Below are positions 9,049 to 18,657 of a stretch of 64,000 nt of DNA, in pieces (the first letter of the stretch is position 1; every line of letters begins with the position of its first letter). The translations under genes were made by a program, and so were the position numbers. Source of the DNA: Paenibacillus donghaensis (GTDB lineage Bacteria; Bacillota; Bacilli; Paenibacillales; Paenibacillaceae). The notes beneath the pieces are model-generated. The model made no database searches. It worked only from the letters and a program-made list of their open reading frames with translations, and was not told the origin of the DNA. The DNA is taken from assembly GCF_002192415.1 (NCBI RefSeq), contig NZ_CP021780.1, forward strand, positions 620,001-684,000, read 5' to 3'.

Positions 9049-10447
9049 GGGAAATGGGGAATTTCCGCCGGGATTCCTGTTCGGCGCTTCATCGTCGGCT
9101 TATCAGATCGAAGGCGCCTATGACGAGGACGGACGCGGACCGTCGGTGATGGATCTGCTGCAAAGGGAGGACGGAATGGCTGATTACAAGGTGGCGGCCG
9201 ACCACTATCACCGTTTTGAGGAAGATATTCGGCTGATGGGGGAGCTGGGATTAAAGGCGTACCGCTTTTCTTTTTCCTGGACGCGGATTTTGCCGGAGGG
9301 CAACGGGCAGGTGAATCCCGAAGGCTTGAAGTTCTACGATAAAGTCATCGAGATGCTGCTGAAATATGGAATTGAGCCGATAGTAACGATTTATCATTTC
9401 GATTATCCGCAGCGTCTTGTGGAGCAATACGGCGGTTGGCGTTCCCGGCAAAGCATCGGCGATTATGCGGAGTATGCTTCCATTCTGTTCAAGCATTTCG
9501 GGGACCGTGTGAAATATTGGCTGACGATCAATGAGCAGGATCACGTGATTCATCTGCCGGAACGACTCGGTATTCGGGCGCTGCTTGACGAAGCGGAATT
9601 CGACCGCATCTCCCAGCAATGCTCCTATCATATGTGCGTGGCGACGGCCCGAGTCATCCGGCTCTGTCATGAGCTCGTTCCCGGGGGCCAAATCGGGCCG
9701 GCGATGAATCCGATGATCGGCATTCCGGCATCCGGGAAGCCGGCGGATATGCTGGCGGCCGCCGAATACAACGAGTTGGCTAGCTATTACTTGCTCGATT
9801 TGCATTGCAAGGGGATGTTCTCTCCGCTTTACGCTAAGTATCTTGCCGACCGCGGCTGCTTTCCGGAGATTGAAGTGGCGGATCTGGAGGAGATGCGGCG
9901 GAATCCGCCCGATTTCATCGGCGTTAATTATTATATGAACCAGACCGTGCAGCAAAGTCCCGCTGATGCTATCGCTCCGCGCGGGACGGGGGTCATCAAG
10001 CGGGAGGAGGCGGGAATTTATGCGCTGACCAGCAATCCGCATGTTCCGGAATCGGAATGGGGCTGGGGAATTTGCCCGGCCGGACTCAAGATGGCCATCA
10101 TGGAGCTATTCAGCCGCTACGGCCTGCCGGCGCTGATCACGGAGAACGGGCTGGGCGACAGGGACGAGCTGCTGCCGGACGGCACGGTGCGCGACGACTA
10201 TCGCATCGGGTATTTGTCCGCGCATTTGAAAGAGTTGAGGGATTGCGTGGTGACGGGCTATCCCGTGATCGGCTATTGCCTGTGGTCGTTCATGGACGTC
10301 GTCAGCGGACATGACGGTATGAACAAGCGTTACGGGTTAGTGTATCTCAACCGGAACGATAAGGAGCTTCTGGACCTGGGCCGCTTCCGCAAGGACAGTT
10401 TTCACTGGTATGCCCGGGTGATTGCTACGAACGGCGCGGAGCTTTGA
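9038..10447 (+). CDS. GH1 beta-glucosidase / 6-phospho-beta-glucosidase
   Basis: A 469-residue GH1 TIM-barrel enzyme. The N-terminal signature FLFGASSSAYQIEGAYDEDG is present, the acid/base glutamate is E166 (LTINEQDH, the NEQ variant seen in Firmicute 6-phospho enzymes) and the nucleophile is E369 (ALITENG). It probably cleaves the phosphorylated glycoside delivered by the EIIBC permease in the cytosol. A GTG at 9032 is also in frame, but ATG 9038 lies at good distance from GGAGG at 9024. It overlaps the MBL gene by 11 bp. Confidence 0.9.
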   Translation: MKIKGNGEFPPGFLFGASSSAYQIEGAYDEDGRGPSVMDLLQREDGMADYKVAADHYHRFEEDIRLMGELGLKAYRFSFSWTRILPEGNGQVNPEGLKFYDKVIEMLLKYGIEPIVTIYHFDYPQRLVEQYGGWRSRQSIGDYAEYASILFKHFGDRVKYWLTINEQDHVIHLPERLGIRALLDEAEFDRISQQCSYHMCVATARVIRLCHELVPGGQIGPAMNPMIGIPASGKPADMLAAAEYNELASYYLLDLHCKGMFSPLYAKYLADRGCFPEIEVADLEEMRRNPPDFIGVNYYMNQTVQQSPADAIAPRGTGVIKREEAGIYALTSNPHVPESEWGWGICPAGLKMAIMELFSRYGLPALITENGLGDRDELLPDGTVRDDYRIGYLSAHLKELRDCVVTGYPVIGYCLWSFMDVVSGHDGMNKRYGLVYLNRNDKELLDLGRFRKDSFHWYARVIATNGAEL

Positions 10448-10494
10448 CGGCTGCGCCGCAACAATAATTTATTTTGACAAGGGGGAGAAGTGAC

Positions 10495-11844
10495 ATGAAG
10501 GACAACAAACGGCTTGCGGCGCAAATTGTGGAATTGGTCGGCGGAAACGGCAATATCGATATGCTGACGCATTGCATGACCCGGCTGCGCTTTGTCCTGA
10601 AGGACGACGGCAAGGCGGAGACAGACAAACTGAAAGCGACTGACGGCGTCATGGGCGTGGTCAACAGCGGCGGACAATTTCAGGTGGTGATCGGAAACGG
10701 GGTTGAAAACGTATACAACGAGGTGAGCCGCCTGACTGACAACAAGACCGAAGAAGCAGCGGCTTCCGGAGGAAAGAAAAAAGGGCTGGACCGTTTCTTT
10801 GACGCACTATCCGCGATCTTCGTCCCGATTATTCCGGCCATTGCCGGAGCAGGGATGCTTAAGGGGTTGCTCGCCCTGCTGGTTTTGTTCAAGTGGACCT
10901 CGGATCAAGCCAATACGTTTATTGTGCTCAATACGATTTCGGACACGGTCTTCTACTTCCTGCCGGTTCTGCTGGCCTTCAGCGCCGCGCGTAAATTCGG
11001 CTGCAATCCCATGATTGCCGCTGCGATCGGTGCCGTGCTGTTGCATCCCAACTTCACCGGGATGGTGGCAGATGGGAACGTGCGTATTGACTTTGCGGGC
11101 ATTCCGTTTACGTTGATGAACTATTCCGCTTCTGTCCTGCCGATTTTACTTGGTATCTGGCTGATGTCCTATCTCGAAAAATTCATAAAGTCCTGGATGC
11201 CCAAATCGCTCGACCTGGTGTTTACGCCGCTGCTGACACTGATCGTCATCGTGCCCGTCATCCTGATCGTGATCGGCCCGCTGGGCATCTGGTGCGGCAA
11301 CGCGCTGTCGGCCGGTTTCAGCTTCCTGTACGATAAATTTACGTTTGTGGCCGGAGCGCTGCTCGGTGCGCTTTATCCACTGCTGGTGATGACCGGGATG
11401 CACTACGGACTGCTGCCGATCATGCTGCAAAATTTGTCGACCAACGGTTATGATGTTATTCTGGCCTTGTGCGCGGCAGGCAACACGGCCGTGGCCGGCG
11501 TGGTCTTCGGCGTCTACCTGAAGGTTCGGAACCGGTCGACGAAAGCGATTGCGGCCTCCTCAACCGTCAGCGGAATCATCGGCATCATCGAGCCGGGACT
11601 GTACGGCATCGTCATCAAATCCAAGAAGACATTGGCCGCAGTGTTCGCAGGCGGAGCGGCGGGCGGGGTTATCATGGGCTTGTTCCGTGTCAGAAATACG
11701 GGTTTTGGCCTTAATCCGCTGGGCGGCTTGCCGGTCTTTTTCGGAGATACCTTTGTCTACTATCTGATCGGCATCGGCGTGGCGTTTGCTGTCAGTGCAG
11801 TCACTGCTTACTTAGCCGGCTTTCCCGAGGATAACCGGCAATAA
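10495..11844 (+). CDS. PTS beta-glucoside-type EIIBC permease
   Basis: A 449-residue membrane transporter. EIIB is residues 1-80 with phospho-cysteine C27 (THCMTRLRF). EIIC is residues about 95-449 with about ten membrane segments, including IFVPIIPAIAGAGMLKGLLA and MTGMHYGLLPIM. It imports and phosphorylates a beta-glucoside-like sugar. An upstream TTG (10474) is in frame, but GGGGGAG at 10481-10487 points to ATG 10495. There is no fused EIIA; a separate EIIA gene follows 43 bp later. GH1 lies just upstream, in keeping with import-then-hydrolysis. Confidence 0.9.
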   Translation: MKDNKRLAAQIVELVGGNGNIDMLTHCMTRLRFVLKDDGKAETDKLKATDGVMGVVNSGGQFQVVIGNGVENVYNEVSRLTDNKTEEAAASGGKKKGLDRFFDALSAIFVPIIPAIAGAGMLKGLLALLVLFKWTSDQANTFIVLNTISDTVFYFLPVLLAFSAARKFGCNPMIAAAIGAVLLHPNFTGMVADGNVRIDFAGIPFTLMNYSASVLPILLGIWLMSYLEKFIKSWMPKSLDLVFTPLLTLIVIVPVILIVIGPLGIWCGNALSAGFSFLYDKFTFVAGALLGALYPLLVMTGMHYGLLPIMLQNLSTNGYDVILALCAAGNTAVAGVVFGVYLKVRNRSTKAIAASSTVSGIIGIIEPGLYGIVIKSKKTLAAVFAGGAAGGVIMGLFRVRNTGFGLNPLGGLPVFFGDTFVYYLIGIGVAFAVSAVTAYLAGFPEDNRQ

Positions 11845-11887
11845 AGCGAACCTTCTGGACTTACAATCAAGGGGAGTTGGTAAGAAA

Positions 11888-12388
11888 ATGGCTTTTTTCA
11901 AACGCAACAAGGAACGTTCTGCTTCCGGTACGGTCTGGGTGCAGGCGCCGATTACGGGACAGGCCGTAGGATTGGACCGGGTCCCGGACCCCGCTTTTGC
12001 GGAAAAAATGATGGGCGAAGGCATCGCCATCGTCCCCTCAGCAGGCAAGGTACTAGCTCCATTCGACGGACGGGTCGCCAATTTGATGAAGAGCAAGCAT
12101 GCCTTAATTATCGAGCATGCTTCGGGCGTGCAGGTACTGATTCATGTCGGGGTGGATACGGTGTCCCTAAAAGGGGAAGGCTTCACCGCCCACGTCCAGG
12201 AGGGAGACCTTGTAGCCATCGGCCAATTACTACTGGAATTCGATTCCGCGCTGATTCACGGACGGGGACTGCCCGACATCACCTCAATCATCATCCCGCA
12301 TGGTCTCGACGCAGTAGGCGAGGTGACGGAATATCCGGGCGAAGTGACCGCCGGACAGGAGAATGTGTTGTCCGTGAAGCTTCAGTAA
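11888..12388 (+). CDS. PTS glucose-type EIIA protein
   Basis: A 166-residue single-domain EIIA of the glucose/Crr superfamily. The active histidine is H86 in VLIHVGVDTVSLKGEGF, and KALIIEH-like strand sequence (HALIIEHASGVQ) precedes it. It takes phosphate from HPr and passes it to EIIB of the adjacent permease. The AGGGGAG RBS at 11869 fits the ATG. It is the last gene of the operon. Confidence 0.9.
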   Translation: MAFFKRNKERSASGTVWVQAPITGQAVGLDRVPDPAFAEKMMGEGIAIVPSAGKVLAPFDGRVANLMKSKHALIIEHASGVQVLIHVGVDTVSLKGEGFTAHVQEGDLVAIGQLLLEFDSALIHGRGLPDITSIIIPHGLDAVGEVTEYPGEVTAGQENVLSVKLQ

Positions 12389-12736
12389 CTTCGTTATAAG
12401 TGCAGAAAAGATGGAGTTTGGTGAAATATAAGGATTTGATTATGCGTCGGGCTAACAACCAAACCATCCAGCTTAATGGTTGAGCCTTTCCGCCTAAAGG
12501 CTGTGAACAAAAGCAGAGAGTGGAACGTCACGTAGTCGTACATCCCCTTCCAATAGACAGTGAAAATACATTCATGAAATCATGAATGGACCACTGTAGA
12601 CCGGGAGGGGATTTTTGTGTGCTGTAAATAAGGGGGAAAGGTTTAGGCGTTATGATGCTGCAGCCAGACAAGAGAGGCTGGAGATTAAGAATCAGTTTTT
12701 ATTCTTCGGACGGGTGCTTGAACAAGGGTAGTCGAA
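12389..12736. other. Intergenic region after the PTS operon
   Basis: No gene seen. It holds a short hairpin at about 12485-12503 (GCCTTT/AAAGGC), the long three-part hairpin at 12543-12618, and the likely left part of the IS630 remnant. Confidence 0.5.
12543..12618 (+). terminator. Long compound hairpin ending in a T run
   Basis: Three nested stems: CCCCTTCC with GGGAGGGG (outer, one mismatch), ACAGTG with CACTGT, and ATTCATG with CATGAAT (inner). ATTTTTG follows. It can act as a terminator for the PTS operon. The compound form is larger than usual and could be a structured RNA or an IS end. Confidence 0.55.
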
Positions 12737-13423
12737 TTGAGCCAAGAAGAACGCGAACATTTAGAACAACTGATTAATAAAGGAAAAGTGGCCGGTTACA
12801 AGATTAAACATGCGGAAATGCTGCTGAAATCCGAAGAAGGCGAGCACGGCCCCTCGTGGCCAGATACTCGGATTGCAGAAGTCTACAATGTGAGTGAAAG
12901 AACCGTTCGGAATTTGCGGAAACGATTTGAGGCCGCGCTTGAGCGAGAAAAGCAAACCAACTACAGGACCAAGCTGGATGGCGAAGCCGAAGCAAAACTG
13001 ATTGCAATCGCATGCAGTCAGCCGCCGGAAGGCTACAGCAGATGGTCGGTTCGGTTGCTCGCGGATCGCTTGGTCGAACTGGAAATCGTCGATGCCGTTT
13101 CGCACATGACCGTGCAGCGGGTGATGAAAAAACAAACTCAAACCATGGCTGAAGAAACAATGGTGTATTCCGGAAGCTTCTGGCGAGTTTGTTGCACACA
13201 TGGAAGACGTGCTCGATGTCTGCCAGCGTCCTCATGATCCCAAGCGCCCGCTGGTGTGTCTCGACGAAACGAATCGGCAACTGACGTTGGAAACGCGGCC
13301 CTCCATTGCCGCCAAGCCGAATCAGCCGGAACGGATCGACTATGAATAAAAACGTAATGGCGTCGTCAATCTGTTCATGATGTTTGCGCCGCTGGAAGCC
13401 AAACGTCACGTGCACATCTCGGT
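12737..13423 (+). pseudogene. IS630-family transposase remnant
   Basis: The first about 135 residues hold the paired HTH domains of IS630 transposases (RIAEVYNVSERTVRNLRKRFE; YSRWSVRLLADRLVE). A frameshift near 13145 ends the long frame at 13237. The other frame continues FVAHMEDVLDVCQRPHDP and PLVCLDETNRQL, the region of the first catalytic aspartate, then meets a stop at 13347 and breaks off near 13423. Its neighbour is a beheaded transporter, so the insertion or a later deletion removed that gene's start. Confidence 0.75.
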
Positions 13424-13777
13424 ATGGGGCTGCCTACAGGATTACTGTTTGTTATAAAAGCGGACACGGTTGACTATGGTGAATGGAAGTCCGGTGTCCG
13501 TGCTCCGGGAATTCTGATGTCTGCTTCAGGCGTTGCCAATAAATTAGGTTCGGGACTTGGAAGCGCAATTCCGGTGTGGCTGCTTGCTGCCGGGGGTTAC
13601 GTGGCCAAACAGGAACAATCTGCGAAGGCACTGCAGATGATTGCTTTAAGCTATATCTGGCTGCCGGTTATTCTGGGTGTGGTAGCCATTCTTGTAATGG
13701 CTTTCGTTTACAGATGGGAAAAGCCACATGCAGAAATTGTAGCGGAGCTGGAAGCAAGGAGATTAAACAATAACTAA
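13424..13777 (+). pseudogene. GPH-type sugar:cation symporter C-terminal fragment
   Basis: About 117 residues matching the end of glycoside-pentoside-hexuronide (MelB/XynP-like) symporters: FVIKADTVDYGEWKSGVRAPG, then three hydrophobic segments. The full family has 12 membrane segments and about 450 residues, so three quarters are lost at the IS630 junction. The ATG at 13424 is not a real start. Confidence 0.75.
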
Positions 13778-13809
13778 TAAAGAGCTGCACTAGAGCGAAC
13801 GGAAAATAA

Positions 13810-13845
13810 GTAAGGAGCAGTGTCCATAAGGAAGCTGCTCCTTAC
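13810..13845. terminator. Bidirectional hairpin between converging remnants
   Basis: GTAAGGAGCAG pairs perfectly with CTGCTCCTTAC over a 14-base loop. There is no long T run. It separates the transporter remnant (plus) from the AraC remnant (minus). Confidence 0.6.
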
Positions 13846-13985
13846 TCAGTTATAACGAATTTCCCATAGCTGCCGGAATTTCCGAGGTGTTTGGCCGGTG
13901 AATTTTTTGAATGACTTGGTGAAATAGCTCTGGTTATTAAAATGCAGCCGTTTGGCTGATTTCATGACATTGATAAATATGAAAC
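13846..13985 (-). pseudogene. AraC-family regulator C-terminal fragment
   Basis: Reading the minus strand gives FINVMKSAKRLHFNNQSYF then TKSFKKFTGQTPRKFRQLWE and a TGA stop at 13846-13848. This is the second half of an AraC HTH (SYFTKxFKKxTGxTPxxFR), with an internal deletion between SAKRL and HFNNQSYF. The sensor part is absent. Confidence 0.6.
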
Positions 13986-14099
13986 AGAAGTTGCATTCTT
14001 GTGGCTCCGATGCTAAGCATCTTTAAAACGTACTTAGCAATAGATGGTGAAGTTCAAGAGTTTGAGTAAATTCATCGTTCAGCGTACTTTGTTGCAATG

Positions 14100-14434
14100 T
14101 GTGATCTACAATTGATCCACAGAGCAGTTTCCAATTTACTCTCCAATGCCATCAAGCATAATCCGCCTGGTACGGCGGTTACAGTCAGTTTATCAAGAAA
14201 TGGCGACCGGTTACAGATGGCGGTAACCAATCATGGAATAGGTATTTAGAGGAGTCGAGCAGCAGAATATTCGAGCCCTTTGCTCGTAATGTTCAAGCCA
14301 GACAGAAAGAGGGAGCAGGACTGGGACTTGTGATTGCCAGTCAGATAGCTGAGTTGCACGGCGGTCGCTTGCTGCTTCAGCAACTCCCGGGAAAAACCAC
14401 ATTTATTCTGGAAATCCCCGAGCAACGATTTTAA
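14100..14434 (+). pseudogene. Histidine kinase ATPase-domain fragment
   Basis: One frame gives DLQLIHRAVSNLLSNAIKHN (the N box) and a stop at 14248; another continues IFEPFARN and GAGLGLVIASQIAELHGG (G box) to TTFILEIPEQRF. So it is the HATPase end of a two-component sensor with at least one frameshift and no upstream sensor or phospho-histidine part. It is not functional. Confidence 0.7.
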
Positions 14435-14542
14435 TAAAAATAAATTGCTATGTGAGAGGTATTTGAAAATCCCGGTTTCCGACATTCACTGATATGTTCC
14501 TCTTCTTTTAGTCAAACCGTTCCTTGTTTCATGGAGATTCGA

Positions 14543-14580
14543 AGCACGTGTTGTCCTCCTTGGATACCCGTGCTTTTTTT
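14543..14580 (+). terminator. Intrinsic terminator
   Basis: AGCACG pairs with CGTGCT over a 20-base loop, followed by seven T. It follows the kinase remnant. Confidence 0.7.
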
Positions 14581-14729
14581 AGTGTGGAAAAGCATTTCAA
14601 AGACACGGCTAACGAAAGTCTAAACAAGACTATTACTATAAGCAATAATAATTCCTGAGAGTCTTTTTATTTTACAAGTTGGATACATCTCCTGAGAGGA
14701 CAATAAAGGTTCTAATTTTGGAGGAGACT

Positions 14730-14989
14730 ATGGGAAAAAAAAGAAACACATCTATCGCTCTACTGTTAGGTGCATTTATGCTTAGCCAACTGCGCTTAAA
14801 AACGAAATCGCTACTGCCGAGGCAACGGCGCGCAAGGCGCAGCTGGAGAGCGAATTGAATGAATTCGTTGCCCGGCTGAACGATGAGATGAACGCGGTGA
14901 ATGCCGAGATTCAGGCCAGGGAGCTGGCCGATAAGAAGGAGAAATTGCAGGCAGCGGTGGTGCATGCACCAATAAATATAAATTGTTGA
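14730..14989 (+). pseudogene. Broken secreted coiled-coil protein fragment
   Basis: GGAGG precedes an ATG that starts MGKKRNTSIALLLGAFMLSQ, a signal-like start. A frame change near 14790 leads into a charged helical stretch (AEATARKAQLESELNEFVAR, then LADKKEKLQAAVV) ending TGA at 14989. The two parts may come from different genes. The family is not recognised. 14990-15220 holds no gene I can support. Confidence 0.4.
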
Positions 14990-15220
14990 TTTTTAAAGGA
15001 AGGGACTGTAATAGATTTGCATATGCAGTAGAGCTGTTAGCAGGCTTGTTAGTTAACTGAAAAAGGAAGAAAAAGGACCTAAATAAAGAGTTTTGCTTGA
15101 TTTAGAATTATGATAAACTACAATTTTCAGGTGCTAAACCATGTATTAAAAATAGTATAGATCCAGTCATTGTAAACACTCAGGCAGATAATAAAATATA
15201 GAAGGGTGAACTGAAGAACT

Positions 15221-15934
15221 ATGAGATCCAAAAAAATTTTGATTATTGAGGATGAAGAGGGGATTCGCGACATTCTCTCATATTCTTTGCGCAAGGAAGG
15301 ATTTGAAATTCTTGAAGCAGCTAATGGTCAAGAGGGGCTTATGCTCCTGGAGCGAAATCATGCCGATCTGGTATTGCTTGACCTGATGTTGCCTGACGTA
15401 AGCGGTTTTGATATTTGCAAAAGGCTGTCATACACGTCACGTACACCGGTGATTATGATTACCGCCAAATCCGATATGCTGGATAAGGTACTGGGTATGG
15501 AACTTGGTGCTGATGATTATATTACAAAACCTTTTGACATCCGTGAGGTGATAGCTCGCATCCGTGCAATATTTCGGCGAATTGATCAAAAAGTAGAGAG
15601 TGGACAACCAACCGCTCGAGAAACTATACACTTGGGTAAAACCATTGTAATCTACCGAAACGAGCGTGAAGTATTGAAAGATGGAGAACGTGTGTTCTTG
15701 ACCAACAAAGAGTATGAATTACTACCGTTTTTTGTTGAGCATAATCGTATGGTGTTTAACAGATCGGAGCTACTGGACAAGGTATGGGGATTTGAATACG
15801 CAGGCGATACACGTACGGTCGATATTCATGTGCAGCGTATCCGAAAAAAACTTGATGATAATCATGCAGCTGGCTCAATGATTGTAACTGTATTTGGTGT
15901 AGGTTATAAACTCGATGCTGTGGTACGGACATGA
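15221..15934 (+). CDS. OmpR/PhoB-family response regulator
   Basis: A 237-residue protein. The receiver domain (1-120) has acidic pocket IEDEEG, phosphorylation site D54 (LVLLDLMLPD) and TKPF lysine. The C-terminal winged helix (135-232) has the GFEYAGDTRTVDIHVQRIRKK recognition helix. It overlaps the kinase gene by 4 bp (ATGA), so the two are co-translated. Its targets are unknown; the membrane protein at 17388 is in the same operon. Confidence 0.92.
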   Translation: MRSKKILIIEDEEGIRDILSYSLRKEGFEILEAANGQEGLMLLERNHADLVLLDLMLPDVSGFDICKRLSYTSRTPVIMITAKSDMLDKVLGMELGADDYITKPFDIREVIARIRAIFRRIDQKVESGQPTARETIHLGKTIVIYRNEREVLKDGERVFLTNKEYELLPFFVEHNRMVFNRSELLDKVWGFEYAGDTRTVDIHVQRIRKKLDDNHAAGSMIVTVFGVGYKLDAVVRT

Positions 15935-17391
15935 AGTGGACAATTCAGTTTAAAATGGTCGTTCTCTTTGCTGTAATCATTTTTGTTGGTTTTGCAGCCT
16001 TACTATTGGCATTTAACAAGGTTAGTGTAGACAATATGTATCGTGAGATCGATAAGGATATGATTTATTACAAAAAAAATCTGGATATTGCGATAAGCCA
16101 ATATTTTATTCTATTAAACAAGCAGATGAATGAACAAACCATTGAGGCGGAAATTAACGAGATTGAGAAGCAAATCGGTCTCACGATTGGAGGCGAGGTT
16201 GATCTTTACCGTGCCGATGCCTCTTCTTATAAATACGCTGAGGGCAAAAGTCAGCCGGTCAAAATTTTTCGTGAGGTTGCAGAGGTGGCTTCAAATTCTA
16301 CAATCGCATATAGCACAACGATCAATAAGAACCACATCACGGCAAGTCTGGCTACGCCACTAATAAGAGGAGATCAGGTGATAGGCATTATACGCTTTGA
16401 AAAGGATTATTCAGAGCTTTTTATACAGCGTATGCAATTTTCAAACACAATTACTGTTTTTGCTATTGTAATATTTGTATGTGTGTTCATTGCCTCGATT
16501 TTTATCTCACAGAGGATGACGAAACCGATACGTATATTAATACAACACTCCAGGAATGTTACCAATGGGAGTCTTGACTCTGAAATCGAAGTACACTCAC
16601 ACGATGAAATCGGTGAGTTAGCGAAAAGCTTTTCGAAAATGATCCGGCAAATCCGGGAACAGATTGATGTGATTGAGCATGAACGTGATGAGGTGAAGCT
16701 GGTTCAGGAACGCAGTAAGATTTTTTTTGATAATGTGACTCATGAATTGAAGACCCCGCTTACTACAATTCTGGGATATGCTCAAATACTCCGTGATAAT
16801 GGTTTTACTGATCATGCTTTTTTTGAAAAAGGTTTAAACTACGTTATAAATGAGAGCCGACGTCTTAACAGGATGGTAGTAAATATTTTGGATGCGTCCG
16901 TAGCAGCGTCAACAAGACGGAATTTTCAGTTTGAGTCGATGAACATATCGAATGTATTGAAAGAAACCTGTGACGAAATGTCCATTAAGGCAGATAAATA
17001 TAATATAATGATTGACACCGGAATTGAGAGTAACTTGCTTTTATATGGTGACATCAACAGGCTAAAGGAAGTTTTCATTAATGTATTGGATAATTCTATT
17101 AAGTACAGTTATGTTAACTCAACTATTACGGTCAATGCTTTCAAGTCTGGGGACGAGATCAAAATTATGATTTGTGACCAGGGTGAAGGTATCCAAGAGG
17201 AAGAACTGGAACGTATTTTTGAACCTTTCTACCGTGATAATGATGTGAATCTTGTAGAAAAGGGCAGTGCAGGCCTAGGTTTATCTATCGTTAAGAATAC
17301 AATAGAACAGCATGGAGGTAAAGTTAGAATGAAAAGCATTATAAATTTAGGGAGCGAACTTCAAATTACTTTGCCGGTGAACAGTGTATGA
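15931..17391 (+). CDS. Sensor histidine kinase
   Basis: A 486-residue protein with two membrane segments (about 8-30 and 168-190) enclosing an extracellular sensor domain. HAMP follows (about 190-245), HisKA has H271 in VTHELKTPLTTILGY, and HATPase has N, G1 (DQGEGI) and G2 (GSAGLGLSI) boxes. It phosphorylates the adjacent OmpR-type regulator. It overlaps both the gene before and the gene after by 4 bp, a strict three-gene operon. Confidence 0.92.
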   Translation: MKWTIQFKMVVLFAVIIFVGFAALLLAFNKVSVDNMYREIDKDMIYYKKNLDIAISQYFILLNKQMNEQTIEAEINEIEKQIGLTIGGEVDLYRADASSYKYAEGKSQPVKIFREVAEVASNSTIAYSTTINKNHITASLATPLIRGDQVIGIIRFEKDYSELFIQRMQFSNTITVFAIVIFVCVFIASIFISQRMTKPIRILIQHSRNVTNGSLDSEIEVHSHDEIGELAKSFSKMIRQIREQIDVIEHERDEVKLVQERSKIFFDNVTHELKTPLTTILGYAQILRDNGFTDHAFFEKGLNYVINESRRLNRMVVNILDASVAASTRRNFQFESMNISNVLKETCDEMSIKADKYNIMIDTGIESNLLLYGDINRLKEVFINVLDNSIKYSYVNSTITVNAFKSGDEIKIMICDQGEGIQEEELERIFEPFYRDNDVNLVEKGSAGLGLSIVKNTIEQHGGKVRMKSIINLGSELQITLPVNSV

Positions 17392-18554
17392 ACCACATTC
17401 TTGCATGGTTGAGGAGTAAACGGGATATTCTTTTGCTCTCAGGATTACTACTGCTCTTTGTCATCGGGCTATATAGTATTAATGGACTCTTCTATAAAAT
17501 AGATTCAAAGACAAGGCTGAATATTCTACCGGAAAATCTTGTGAGCGCGCCGCTTAATCTTGCTCTCGATTCCTCGTTCCGAATAGAAAGTGCGACGAAA
17601 CAGAGCAACGGTTTCTCCATGTATAGTTTTTGGGCTGTAGACTCCAATTCGGTTATTTTCAACCGCATGCAGCCTTCATATACCGGAATCAAGCTTTCAA
17701 TGTTATTTATGGATGACAATGAGGTTAAGGATATTGAAACCAATTCAAACTTGGGTGTTGGTATTTCAGCAGACCGCAAGAAGATTATATACACTGGATA
17801 CGAGTCTGGAAAAAATGAACCAGAGGTCTACTCATATGAATGGAAATCGGGAGCAAGTGAAAAGTTGAACCAGGATCAGGCATACTACCGTGTATTTGTC
17901 GGAGACAATAAATATATCAGTTTTGATGGCTTCTTTTTTAATGAAGTAGATCTAACTACGAAGAAGATAACGAAGCTATTGACACTTGATACTATCGGTT
18001 CTGAATTTTCTCATTTCACAGAAAATGATTCACTTAACGAAACGATAGCTCACCCTGAAAGTATGACTACCAGCGAAGATAAGAACTACATGTACATGAT
18101 GATTCATTTTGGTGAGAACAACGAAGGGATCTACCGTTACTCACTAAACGGTGGGGATAGCGAAATATTTACTCACGCTGAACAAATCTATCAGTATTCT
18201 CTTTATAAAGATGAAAGTATCTTACTGTTGGGCCAAGTTAATGGAACAAGAGGCTTATACCTTTATGATTCGCAGTATAAGCAATACAAACTACTAAAAA
18301 AGGGCAGTTTCCTCGGATTCGAAATAGACAAAGATGGCTCTCGCATTGCTTACATGGAGATGCTGGAAAATCAGCGGGATAAAAATGAGCTGCATGTCGC
18401 TTACCTGAAGAATGATGAACTTCAATCTGACACTGTTATTTATAGAAATATCCAGGATTTTAATAAAATGAGCTGGTTTGAAAACAGTCTGTTTGTTGGC
18501 GGGAGCTCTTTAAGTACAAGCGAAATATATCGGTTTACCTTCAGGATGTGGTAG
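17388..18554 (+). CDS. Membrane-anchored extracytoplasmic protein, beta-propeller-like
   Basis: A 388-residue protein with one N-terminal membrane segment (about 13-32) and then a large extracytoplasmic part rich in repeating strands (for example YKDESILLLGQVNG and KDGSRIAYMEML, typical of WD40/TolB-like blades). No catalytic motif is recognised. Its ATG overlaps the kinase stop by 4 bp, so it is probably a sensory accessory or the output of the two-component system. The exact family is unknown to me. Confidence 0.75.
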   Translation: MNHILAWLRSKRDILLLSGLLLLFVIGLYSINGLFYKIDSKTRLNILPENLVSAPLNLALDSSFRIESATKQSNGFSMYSFWAVDSNSVIFNRMQPSYTGIKLSMLFMDDNEVKDIETNSNLGVGISADRKKIIYTGYESGKNEPEVYSYEWKSGASEKLNQDQAYYRVFVGDNKYISFDGFFFNEVDLTTKKITKLLTLDTIGSEFSHFTENDSLNETIAHPESMTTSEDKNYMYMMIHFGENNEGIYRYSLNGGDSEIFTHAEQIYQYSLYKDESILLLGQVNGTRGLYLYDSQYKQYKLLKKGSFLGFEIDKDGSRIAYMEMLENQRDKNELHVAYLKNDELQSDTVIYRNIQDFNKMSWFENSLFVGGSSLSTSEIYRFTFRMW

Positions 18555-18563
18555 CGAACTTTA

Positions 18564-18611
18564 AAACAGAGCAGTGATTCTCCTAAGATAAGAGAAGCAC
18601 TGCTCTGTTTA
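18564..18611 (+). terminator. Terminator of the two-component operon
   Basis: AAACAGAGCAGTG pairs with CACTGCTCTGTTT over a loop of about 20 bases. It works for the plus-strand operon and may also serve the converging gene at 18658. Confidence 0.8.
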
Positions 18612-18657
18612 ACTGATACGGACTAGCGCACTACACTTACTTGAAAAAATCATGGCT

